Below are positions 56,605-64,000 of a stretch of DNA of 64,000 bases, in pieces. Position 1 is the first letter of the stretch. Every line of letters starts with the position of its first letter. Below the pieces are notes generated by a model. The model was not told the origin of the DNA. It ran no database searches and saw nothing but the letters and a program-made list of their open reading frames with translations. The stretch is from positions 109,045-173,044 of the forward strand of contig JAACJM010000182.1 of the NCBI GenBank assembly GCA_013368315.1, written 5' to 3'. The DNA is from Tetrapyrgos nigripes. Lineage: Eukaryota > Basidiomycota > Agaricomycetes > Agaricales > Campanellaceae. The translations under genes and the position numbers were made by a program.

Positions 56605-58116
56605 ATGACTGAGCGACGGTCCGCATCTGCAGATCCGAATCTCCGTTGTGCCAACCGACCACACGTATTCCACCCCGCATCGAACCAAGACGCCTGCTAT
56701 ATTCCTGAAAACGGCGACGACCCTTGGGTTCCGTGTAAAACTCAACCTTGCCTAAACAGGTATAACACTCAACGACTTACCGACGTAGAACTCCCGAATT
56801 GGCTACACGTTATAACCCAACTCCAAGAACTTGCGATTCAGAAAGCACATCGAAAACCTAGAACCAGATCAGGCCAAGGGACTTCTACGCCTACCAACCA
56901 ACCCTCCGAACCCAACCCAGTACCAGAAACACCTTCCAATAACCCACCAGAACCAAACGACCCCACTTCTCCACCTTCTTCGCCCATCATTCCATCTGCC
57001 GAAGGACCATCCGTAGCCCCTCGTCGCCCCCCTACACCCCCTTCTCCAGACCCATCAGACCCAAACGACTCGGTCATGGCTGACACACCTCCCATCGGGT
57101 CAAACGGAACTTCTGAACGAGGGAGAAAACCAGATCCCTTCAACGGAGAACGTAGCGAGGCGAAGAGATGGTTGGCCCAGTTCAACAACTATCTACGTAT
57201 GAATCAAGGAAGGTACCCAACCGAAGAGAGTCAGGTTTCATTATTTCTGTCATTCTTCACGGGAGAAAAAGGAGGAGATTGGGCAACACAAAGATTGACG
57301 GAACGAGATATAGACGAGGAAGACGAGGAGTTGAAAGCTACACCGGACCAACGGAGATGGATAACTTTAAAGGAGATACGTGACCAATTCAAAAGGGACT
57401 TCAAACCTCTAGCCTCAGAAGATGTGGCCAGAACAAAGATCAAGTTTGCCAGAATGAGGGGGACGGATATCAGCAGCTATAACAGCATTTTTGACACGTA
57501 CGGAGAAGAGTCTGAATTCGGAGAAGCAGCACTGTTGGAATTCTATCAGGACGGGCTACCACCCAAACTTCGAGAGGCAGTTGGAAGGACGTATCCGAAA
57601 TGGAAAGACTTCGACCAGTATCAGGAAAGAGCTGTGGAGCTTCACTTAGAGTGGTTGAAGGAACGAGAGAGACAAGGACGCTGGAAGACTACTTTAACGT
57701 CAAAAAGCAGTCCAGGTCCGTCTCAAGGAAGAACGGTAGCAAGCGTCAATGCGCTTATGGGATCAGGTGCTAACTCGTCTTTCAATTTGCCACCTAAACT
57801 GACACCTGATGAAAGGGACCGACTTCGAAAAGCAGGAGCATGCTTCGCATGTAGACAGACTGGACACATGAGCAACGAATGTCCAACATTCCCGAGAATG
57901 TCGTCTCAAAACACCCCCCGAACCTTCCCTTCTCGTACCATTCGAACAGCTGAAACCGCACCCCCTCCACCGGTAACGGTGGCACAGGCATCCTCATCTC
58001 GAAACACGATCAAGGAAATTTCGGACATGGTAAATAGGGTTAAAGGATTAGAAGGAGAGGAAAAGGAACAAGCAACCGTCTATTTAAAAGACATTATGTC
58101 TAAATTGGATTTTTAA
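56605..58116 (+). CDS. gag: Gag of the chromovirus
   Basis: 503 residues from ATG at 56605. A Pro/Ser-rich stretch (about residues 85-165) precedes a capsid-like core with FNGERSEAKRWLAQFNNYL, WATQRLTE, FKRDFKPLASEDVARTKI, FGEAALLEFYQDGLPPKLRE and a helical end. A CCHC zinc knuckle, CFACRQTGHMSNEC, lies at about residues 412-425. The frame is intact. It stops at TAA 58114-58116 right after a run of five T, and the protease frame is open in the -1 register across that point. Gag forms the virus-like particle shell. Confidence 0.93.
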   Translation: MTERRSASADPNLRCANRPHVFHPASNQDACYIPENGDDPWVPCKTQPCLNRYNTQRLTDVELPNWLHVITQLQELAIQKAHRKPRTRSGQGTSTPTNQPSEPNPVPETPSNNPPEPNDPTSPPSSPIIPSAEGPSVAPRRPPTPPSPDPSDPNDSVMADTPPIGSNGTSERGRKPDPFNGERSEAKRWLAQFNNYLRMNQGRYPTEESQVSLFLSFFTGEKGGDWATQRLTERDIDEEDEELKATPDQRRWITLKEIRDQFKRDFKPLASEDVARTKIKFARMRGTDISSYNSIFDTYGEESEFGEAALLEFYQDGLPPKLREAVGRTYPKWKDFDQYQERAVELHLEWLKERERQGRWKTTLTSKSSPGPSQGRTVASVNALMGSGANSSFNLPPKLTPDERDRLRKAGACFACRQTGHMSNECPTFPRMSSQNTPRTFPSRTIRTAETAPPPPVTVAQASSSRNTIKEISDMVNRVKGLEGEEKEQATVYLKDIMSKLDF

Positions 58117-58844
58117 AGCACTCCTCTGCTACGTCGTCAGTAGGAGTAAAACAGTACACCGGACAGTTAAAGAACAATCGATATAGTGTGTTATACCCCT
58201 CTTGTGAGCGAACCTTTCCTTCAGAAATAAGAATGTCGGCAATCACTCGCAATAAACAGATACCATCAATCACACTCAAAACTGAACTAATCGGCAAAAT
58301 TACTGGCAGAAAAATCGACGCAAACGCTCTAATAGACAGCGGTGCAGAAGGCATAATCATTAACAGTCAATTCGCACGAAGAAATCAACTTACTCTCCTT
58401 CCTGTCAAAAACCCGTTCCCAGTTCGAAACGTTGACGGCTCCGAAAATACCATGGGATGGGTACGGGAATACACTATCCAAAATCTTCGTATCTATTCTC
58501 GAGACAGCAAGGCGTACCATGAAGAACAGGCCGAATTCTATGTAACGGACATTGGGGATCACGATATAATCCTCGGTACCGACTGGTTAGAAGAACATAA
58601 CCCGGATATAGACTGGTCAGACTCACGGGTAGACATGACTCGATGTCCAGAAACATGTATCACGGCAAAACCTCCCGTCCTTCACTTGAAAACTAAAACC
58701 TTGAAACCCACAGTCATCGATCCAAGAACCCATCACAAGGAGTACCAAGTCAGATGGATAGAACCAGTTGGACGATTCAAACCAATTGCCCAATCGAAAA
58801 TTGCAGGACGACGACGTCGAATTCCTATTCGATCCTTCCACTGA
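58104..58844 (+). CDS. Protease region of chromovirus Pol
   Basis: The -1 frame opens after a stop at 58101 and overlaps the end of gag by about 12 nt. It contains the aspartic protease site ALIDSGAEGIII and the partner strand HDIILGTDWLEEHNP (ILGTDWL). An in-frame TGA at 58842-58844 ends it. The next codons (NSEETAIFTEDDYG) continue the same frame into the RT part, so the TGA is a single stop inside Pol. Confidence 0.9.
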   Translation: MGFLKHSSATSSVGVKQYTGQLKNNRYSVLYPSCERTFPSEIRMSAITRNKQIPSITLKTELIGKITGRKIDANALIDSGAEGIIINSQFARRNQLTLLPVKNPFPVRNVDGSENTMGWVREYTIQNLRIYSRDSKAYHEEQAEFYVTDIGDHDIILGTDWLEEHNPDIDWSDSRVDMTRCPETCITAKPPVLHLKTKTLKPTVIDPRTHHKEYQVRWIEPVGRFKPIAQSKIAGRRRRIPIRSFH

Positions 58845-61490
58845 AATTCAGAAGAAACGGCAATCTTTACCGAAGATGACTACGGGAGGGACACGATCCC
58901 AGAACGGTGGGAACAGGACGTAATGGAAGAATTGTTAGGAAAAGAGGAAAGATTCGATGAAGAAGCATCAGGGGAACCGGATTTGAACATCCGTGCGGGC
59001 TTTACGAAAGCACAAGAACTCGCAGAGGCGGCTCAGCACGTTCAGGTCGATGTACCTCTTAAAGATAAGATTCCTCCGCAGTATCATCAGTTCCTACGAG
59101 TCTTTGACAAACAAACCTCAGAAAGATTACCAAAACGTGGCGAATGGGATCACGCTATCGAGTTAAAACCGGACTTTGAACCACGCCCTTGCAAAACATA
59201 TCCGTTGTCCCCAAATGAACAAAAGGAACTCGATGAATTCATCAAGGAAAACTTGGAGAAAGGGTACATAAGACCGTCGAAGTCTCCTATGGCAAGTCCC
59301 TTCTTCTTTGTAAAAAAGAAAGACGGAAAACTACGACCAGTACAGGATTACCGCGCCCTAAACAAAGGGACCGTCAAGAACGAATACCCTTTACCGCTTA
59401 TATCGGAACTCGTAGACAAGCTCAAAGGGGCACGAATATTTTCCAAAATCGACCTTAGATGGGGATATAACAACGTGCGTATCAAGAAGGGAGATGAATG
59501 GAAAGCGGTGTTCAAAACCAACTGCGGTCTCTTCGAACCAACTGTGATGTTTTTTGGTCTTATGAACTCCCCAGCCACGTTCCAAGCAATGATGAATACC
59601 CTATTCAAGGACTTGATCGACTCTGGAAAAGTCGTAATCTATATGGACGATATTCTCATATTCACGGAATCACTAGAAGAACATCGACATATGGTAAAAC
59701 AAGTACTGACACGACTCCAGGATAACGACCTATACGCTAAACCGGAAAAATGCACCTTCGAAACCGACTCAGTAGAGTTCCTCGGCCTCATCGTATCACA
59801 TAACACATTGGCGATGGATCCAATCAAGGTCGAAGGAGTAACTAAATGGCCAGTCCCACGGAACGTCAAAGACGTACAGTCATTCCTCGGCTTCGGAAAC
59901 TTTTATCGACGTTTTATACAAGATTTCTCAAAGATCGCACGACCACTGTTCGATCTCACGAAAAAGGAACATCCATGGGAATGGTCTGAAGAAGCTCAAA
60001 GGGCCTTCCAGGCACTCAAAGATACGTTCACGACTTCACCAGTTCTTCTCATGCCTGATCATTCTAAACCATACCGAGTAGAAGTTGACGCGTCAGATTA
60101 CGCCACAGGAGGTATCCTGCAACAACAAGGATCGGATGGCAAATGGCACCCAGTAGCCTACCTGTCAAAGGCGTTATCTGAAACCGAACGAAATTACGAC
60201 ATCCATGACAAAGAACTGCTAGCAATCATACGAGGACTTGAAGCCTGGCGGCACTACCTTGAAGGAGGACCACATACCATCGAAATCCTAACGGATCACG
60301 ACAACCTCAGGTATTTCACCTCGGCTCAAAAACTCAGCCGACGACAAGCAAGGATGGCCTTGTTCTTGACCAGATTCGACTTTACGCTCACCCATAAACC
60401 GGGAAATCTGAATCAAAGTGACCCACTCTCTCGAAGATCGGATCATAAAGAGGGGGTCGAAAACGACAACAAAGATAGGGTCTTACTTGACCCTAAATTC
60501 TTCAGAATCAGAGCGACACGACCGGGAACAGTAACCGCAATAGGAGATGCGGAATTGAAAAGGCGAATAAAGGAATGTCCGGATAAGGATGCTGAAGTCG
60601 TGAGTGCGTTACAAACTATTGTTGACAACGGACCCCGCGCTTTGGCAAAAAATTTACAGGAATGGAACTATGAAGACGGAATTATCTTATTCCGAGGGAA
60701 GATCTACGTGCCAAACGATCAACAGCTCAGACGGGACATCGTTAAAATGCATCACGATAGCCTTACCGCAGGCCATCCGGGACGATTCAAAACATATGAA
60801 CTCGTCAGTAGAGAATTCTGGTGGCCCGGTATGTCAGTATTCGTTCGCAACTACGTTGAAGGATGCGCTACTTGCCAGTTAACCAAGGCAAACAACCATC
60901 CTGCGCATGTACCCTTAATCCCGAACGAAATACCGGAACGACCCTTTGGTACCATTACGACCGATTTCATCACGGACCTGCCAGAATGTGACGGCTTCAA
61001 TGCAATTCACGTCACGGTCGATCGTTCAACGAAAACAGTTGTCATCTCCCCATGCAGAAAAGATATCGATAGCGACGGAACAATCGACCTATTGTTTGAC
61101 AACACTTGGCGACGGTATGGCTTATGGGATAAGATGATATCTGACCGCGGACCTCAATTCGCAAGCCAGGTGATGAAGGGCATTTACGCTAAGTTAGGTA
61201 TCACTTCGGCACTTAGTACCACTTACCATCCGCAGACAGACGGCGAAACAGAAAGATTCAATCAAGAACTGGAACAATACCTTCGAACCTTCTGTAACTA
61301 TCGGCAAGACGATTGGGTCAAATACCTGCCGTACGCTGAATTCTGCCATAATACCCGGGTTCACTCAGCAACTGGGAAATCACCGTTTGAATTACTCCAT
61401 GGATTTTTGCCCCGACTATTCCCTTCCATCAACCCAACTTCACACGTACCGAAAGTCGAAGAACGCCTCCAGAACTTGGATACAATTTGA
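58845..61490 (+). CDS. pol: RT, RNase H and integrase of chromovirus Pol
   Basis: First ATG at 58923. RT landmarks: KPDFEPRPCKTYPLS, SPFFFVKKKDGKLRPVQDYR, FSKIDLRWGYNNVRI and VVIYMDDILIF with the YMDD catalytic pair. RNase H: YRVEVDASDYATGG and DKELLAIIRGLEAWRHYL, with the later LTDHDNL. Integrase: zinc domain H.....H...C..C (MHHDSLTAGHPG ... CATCQ), then TDFITDLP, SDRGPQF and TDGETERFNQELEQ, so all three acidic residues are kept. An in-frame TGA at 61488-61490 cuts it from the last part of the integrase. Confidence 0.95.
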   Translation, partial: NSEETAIFTEDDYGRDTIPERWEQDVMEELLGKEERFDEEASGEPDLNIRAGFTKAQELAEAAQHVQVDVPLKDKIPPQYHQFLRVFDKQTSERLPKRGEWDHAIELKPDFEPRPCKTYPLSPNEQKELDEFIKENLEKGYIRPSKSPMASPFFFVKKKDGKLRPVQDYRALNKGTVKNEYPLPLISELVDKLKGARIFSKIDLRWGYNNVRIKKGDEWKAVFKTNCGLFEPTVMFFGLMNSPATFQAMMNTLFKDLIDSGKVVIYMDDILIFTESLEEHRHMVKQVLTRLQDNDLYAKPEKCTFETDSVEFLGLIVSHNTLAMDPIKVEGVTKWPVPRNVKDVQSFLGFGNFYRRFIQDFSKIARPLFDLTKKEHPWEWSEEAQRAFQALKDTFTTSPVLLMPDHSKPYRVEVDASDYATGGILQQQGSDGKWHPVAYLSKALSETERNYDIHDKELLAIIRGLEAWRHYLEGGPHTIEILTDHDNLRYFTSAQKLSRRQARMALFLTRFDFTLTHKPGNLNQSDPLSRRSDHKEGVENDNKDRVLLDPKFFRIRATRPGTVTAIGDAELKRRIKECPDKDAEVVSALQTIVDNGPRALAKNLQEWNYEDGIILFRGKIYVPNDQQLRRDIVKMHHDSLTAGHPGRFKTYELVSREFWWPGMSVFVRNYVEGCATCQLTKANNHPAHVPLIPNEIPERPFGTITTDFITDLPECDGFNAIHVTVDRSTKTVVISPCRKDIDSDGTIDLLFDNTWRRYGLWDKMISDRGPQFASQVMKGIYAKLGITSALSTTYHPQTDGETERFNQELEQYLRTFCNYRQDDWVKYLPYAEFCHNTRVHSATGKSPFELLHGFLPRLFPSINPTSHVPKVEERLQNLDTI

Positions 61491-62222
61491 GAAGAACTGA
61501 AAGCAAGTCTGGCGACGGCAGCTGAACTGATGAAAGAGCAGAACAAGGACTACCGGAACGAAGGGGTGAAGTTTAAGGTTGGGGATAAAGTGCTGCTGGA
61601 TGGGAAGAATCTGAAAACGACGAGACCAAAAGCTAAGTTGGCAAATCGTCGTCACGGACCATTCGAAATCACTGACGTTATCAGTGAAGTCAATTATCGA
61701 CTCAAATTACCGAATGGCTGGCGCATTCACCCAGTGTTCCACGCCTCACTCCTATCGCCGTACAAAGAGACCGAAGCCCACGGAGTGAACTACCCGGGAG
61801 AACCTGCTGAGCTACTACCCGAAGACAACGAATATGATGTGGAGGCAATTCTAGATTCAAAACCAACAAGAAATCGACGGGGAGTACAATACCTTGTCAA
61901 ATGGTTGGACTATGCTGACTCGGAAAATTCATGGGAACCAGCGTCAGGACTGACGAAGGTGAAGGAGATGATCGAGACCTTCCATCAACAACATCCAGAT
62001 GCATATCGACCCAAAAACCTGATACGTCCGGGAACAACGGTGCGTTCACTAGGCGTCGCCATGGAAGACATATGGCGAAGTACCCGTGTGCTTCAAGCAA
62101 AAGCACAACTCCGAGGAGAAACACTGTTACGAACCGTGGGCATCCTATGCCCGCCCTCACACCCCACTCGGCAATCGAACTCAGAATTCCGTCATCACTC
62201 ATCAATCGCATTCCCTCGTTAA
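61491..62222 (+). CDS. Integrase C-terminus with GPY/F-like module and chromodomain
   Basis: Continues the Pol frame directly after the TGA at 61488. It has FKVGDKVLLDGKNL and RRHGPFEITDVI (GPF version of the GPY/F module), INPVFHASLL-like HPVFHASLLSPY, then a chromodomain (YDVEAILDSKPTRNRRGVQYLVKWLDYADSENSWEPAS, written here only as landmarks YDVEAIL, YLVKWLDY and SENSWEP). Chromodomains steer integration to marked chromatin. It ends at TAA 62220-62222. Confidence 0.93.
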   Translation, partial: EELKASLATAAELMKEQNKDYRNEGVKFKVGDKVLLDGKNLKTTRPKAKLANRRHGPFEITDVISEVNYRLKLPNGWRIHPVFHASLLSPYKETEAHGVNYPGEPAELLPEDNEYDVEAILDSKPTRNRRGVQYLVKWLDYADSENSWEPASGLTKVKEMIETFHQQHPDAYRPKNLIRPGTTVRSLGVAMEDIWRSTRVLQAKAQLRGETLLRTVGILCPPSHPTRQSNSEFRHHSSIAFPR

Positions 62223-62297
62223 CGGCGTTTACTGTCAAAACCATCCTCGGGGTGACTTGACCGTCCATTCAAAACTTCCTCCATACAGACAAACAAG

Positions 62298-62305
62298 TAT
62301 AAAAG
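62298..62305 (+). promoter_or_regulatory. TATA box of the extra chromovirus ORF
   Basis: TATAAAAG lies 94 bp before the ATG at 62392, outside the LTR. It suggests a separate promoter for the 3' ORF. Confidence 0.55.
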
Positions 62306-62391
62306 ACCCCTCTCAACAACGAAGGACAGAACTCAACCACATCCTACCAGTTTCACCTTACTCCTCTCATACTAATATCTTCATCATCGCC

Positions 62392-62895
62392 ATGTCTAGC
62401 ACTTCCTCCACCAACACCAATCCGAGCGACGCGATCCCAACCAACAGGGGACGTTGCACCTACGGAATCCGTTCCGGACGACGGTGCCGAATGGCGAAAC
62501 AACACGCAGGACCTCACAACGGATGTCAACGCTGCACATGGGGAGGAGAGGATGGACCAGGACGGTGCAGATTGGGCAGAGGACATAAGGCCCGTTGTGT
62601 GGTACAATGGACGTCACTACGTGCGGAACATAGAGGGAATCTAGGATGGGGAGACGCGAGCATATGGGGGGCAAACAACGTTGTACCATGGAGCATGGAC
62701 GACAATGGAGGAGGATGGGGAACTGCTACCAACACAACGGAGTGGGGGAACTTAGACTGGAACGACCCTAGATGGGAGATTGGAAACCACACCATAGATT
62801 GGGACAAATATTGGCCGAGCCAAGGGGACGTAGACAGACGACTCCGCAAACAGTGGGCGGAGCATTGGAAGACTAGGCTTGTCGAGCTCCGGTGA
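62392..62895 (+). CDS. Cys/His-rich accessory protein of the chromovirus
   Basis: 167 residues from ATG at 62392 to TGA at 62893-62895, between the chromodomain and the polypurine tract. A Ser/Thr start leads into two linked Cys/His modules: RCTYGIRSGRRC, then QHAGPHNGC and QRC, then GRCRLGRGHKARC. The spacing (C-x9-C-x5-H-x3-H-x2-C-x2-C, then C-x5-H-x3-C) suggests zinc binding. The C-terminal half is rich in Trp, Gly, Asn and Asp, with a basic amphipathic end (RRLRKQWAEHWKTRL). It is not part of Pol. An upstream TATAAAAG suggests its own transcript. No family is recognised. A nucleic-acid-binding or host-interaction role is inference only. Confidence 0.65.
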   Translation: MSSTSSTNTNPSDAIPTNRGRCTYGIRSGRRCRMAKQHAGPHNGCQRCTWGGEDGPGRCRLGRGHKARCVVQWTSLRAEHRGNLGWGDASIWGANNVVPWSMDDNGGGWGTATNTTEWGNLDWNDPRWEIGNHTIDWDKYWPSQGDVDRRLRKQWAEHWKTRLVELR

Positions 62896-62918
62896 AAGCT
62901 CGTCCTAAAGAGGGGTAA

Positions 62919-63437
62919 TGTCATGAATCGTCTCCCGCCTATTCATTTTCCTTTCTATTCTTTTCCCTTTACTACCTATTCCCCACTCTAAACCCATAAA
63001 CATCAACCATTTCTCATCATCGTCTATAGTTACCATCTTTCTAGATCTATGACTCATATTCTTATCTCCTCCGATTCCTATCTCCATGGACATTCTCACT
63101 GTCAATCACTCCGTGTGATCCAGTACCTTCATCTATCCATATTTGACTTATTATTCTCTCGCCCTTGACATTTCCACATGATACCGTTTACTATTACTTA
63201 CTCTTTCCCATCTGTTCATATATTACTTATATACCTGTGATCTTTGTAAACTATTCCTTAGTTCGTTCACTTCGTCTCCGCTCCGTACTCTTACTACGCA
63301 GTGTAGAGCCTAGTCAGCCTACTTTCTCTTTATCTCTCTATCTCTCTATCCTTCTTGATCAATCTATTCTCTTGTAAAATCGGCTTTCTCGTATTGTGTG
63401 ACTTGGGTGGTTATTGAGTGTACCGACAACCTTGACA
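62919..63437 (+). repeat. 3' LTR of the chromovirus
   Basis: 519 bp, one visible difference from the 5' LTR. Preceded by the purine-rich AAAGAGGGG at 62908. Confidence 0.96.
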
Positions 63438-64000
63438 GGAACTCGTGTGGACTCACCCCAGACCAATATATGTGTGCCCAACACTCTAAGCTCAACCTTC
63501 CATGCCTAAGACTCGTAAGTCTTGCAGTGAAGGAGAAAGCCGACGTGGGGTAGATAGATTGCCTGCGCTCCTTGTCGTGGACCGTGGTCAAGAATGGAAT
63601 GACGCGTACTCCTCGCTTTCCGGCCCGAATCTACACCTGCGTCTACACACCACATAACAGCCTTCCAAAACTGGGGTAAAGCCACCTCCACTTACTCGCA
63701 AGCTTCGCAAAATAAGTAATAGCAAAACCAGGGGCAACTGTCCCGATCAAAACGTGAAGATTGTGAATGAGTGGTGTAGATACAAACATATGTAGTAGTA
63801 GTTTGAATGATGAAAGGGATGTGGCCAATGCTGCGCGTGGCAAGCACGTGGCCGCCAGTTTCCTCTCACCTTGATTTGTATTCAGCTTGCTATTTCCATT
63901 CCTGTTTGTACATACAGAACCACCACAACTTTTTATTTGCAAAGTATTCCAGGTCTCTGTTGTTACCTTGAAGTCCTGCAGATATTTTTGTTGGTACACC
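63438..64000. other. Right flank, no gene seen
   Basis: Contains the second copy of the dispersed repeat (63681-63813). No coding signal is recognised before the window ends. Confidence 0.5.
63681..63813. repeat. Dispersed repeat, copy B
   Basis: Same-orientation relative of 48603-48748 (shared GCAAGCTTCGCAAAATAAGT and ACGTGAAGATTGTGAATGAG), with a short internal deletion. Confidence 0.8.

Larger units (their letters stand above)
55379..63437 (+). mobile_element. Ty3-type chromovirus LTR retrotransposon, very young
   Basis: Direct LTRs of 519 bp (55379-55897 and 62919-63437), TGTCA...TGACA, differ at one visible base (A at 55843, G at 63383). Flanking pentamers GCAAC and GGAAC match at 4 of 5. 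Order: LTR, PBS, ATG-less upstream frame, gag, protease, RT, RNase H, integrase, chromodomain, an extra Cys/His-rich ORF, purine-rich tract (AAAGAGGGG at 62908), LTR. Integrase after RT plus a C-terminal chromodomain define chromoviruses. The PBS pairs with the LTR, as in Tf1-type self-priming elements. Two in-frame TGA codons in pol suggest that this copy cannot make full Pol, although it is young. Confidence 0.96.

Noticed and set aside
1..64000. tRNA or rRNA genes
   Set aside because: I saw no convincing cloverleaf or rRNA sequence by eye; a covariance search would be needed to exclude tRNAs.

Overview
The window looks like nuclear DNA of a filamentous basidiomycete, probably an Agaricomycete. 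Genes are cut by many introns of about 50-65 bp with GT-AG ends. Host families include a monocarboxylate-porter-type MFS protein, a multi-pass integral membrane protein of a type common in mushrooms, a secreted berberine-bridge-type flavoenzyme and an amino acid permease. Much of the rest is transposable elements of very different ages. No bacterial operons, rRNA genes or CRISPR arrays are visible.

Layout. 1-18.5 kb is almost all repeats: a zinc-finger fragment linked to transposons, a hAT-type MITE (1039-1648), a broken copia-type gag (4643-5757), a decayed copia element on the minus strand with 274-bp LTRs (5838-11195), a fold-back element full of TCAAGCAAC minisatellite (13437-15412), a second hAT-type MITE (16259-16849) and a small TA-flanked MITE (18278-18543). 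19-24 kb holds an MFS transporter (minus) and a ketopantoate reductase-type gene (plus). 23.9-27.3 kb is an apparently intact Tc1/mariner-type transposon. It has 114-bp TIRs, a TA duplication, a DD34E transposase and a second multi-exon gene of 523 codons. 28.7-30.0 kb is a multi-pass membrane protein (minus).

30.1-39.9 kb is a striking inverted duplication. Two arms of about 3 kb, each with an intact EthD-like gene and a decayed second gene, flank a single branched-chain aminotransferase gene. The outer ends of the arms lie just upstream of two divergent genes, the membrane protein and an amino acid permease (40007-42684). Beyond it come a 1.27-kb element whose inverted ends carry a minisatellite (43.8-45.1 kb), a secreted FAD oxidoreductase with 15 exons (45511-48067), a cluster of fold-back elements (49.3-49.8 kb), tandem duplications, and a 1637-bp element with TIRs of about 430 bp (53025-54661).

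55379-63437 is a very young Ty3-type chromovirus. Its two 519-bp LTRs differ at one visible position. It has gag, protease, RT, RNase H, integrase and chromodomain. The PBS can pair with the LTR itself, which suggests self-priming. It also carries an extra Cys/His-rich ORF with its own TATA box. Pol is interrupted by two in-frame TGA codons.

Working together: the aminotransferase (valine to 2-ketoisovalerate), the ketopantoate reductase-type gene (pantothenate route from 2-ketoisovalerate), the amino acid permease and the monocarboxylate-type transporter fit a loose amino acid/keto acid theme. They are not arranged as a clear cluster, so this link is inference only.
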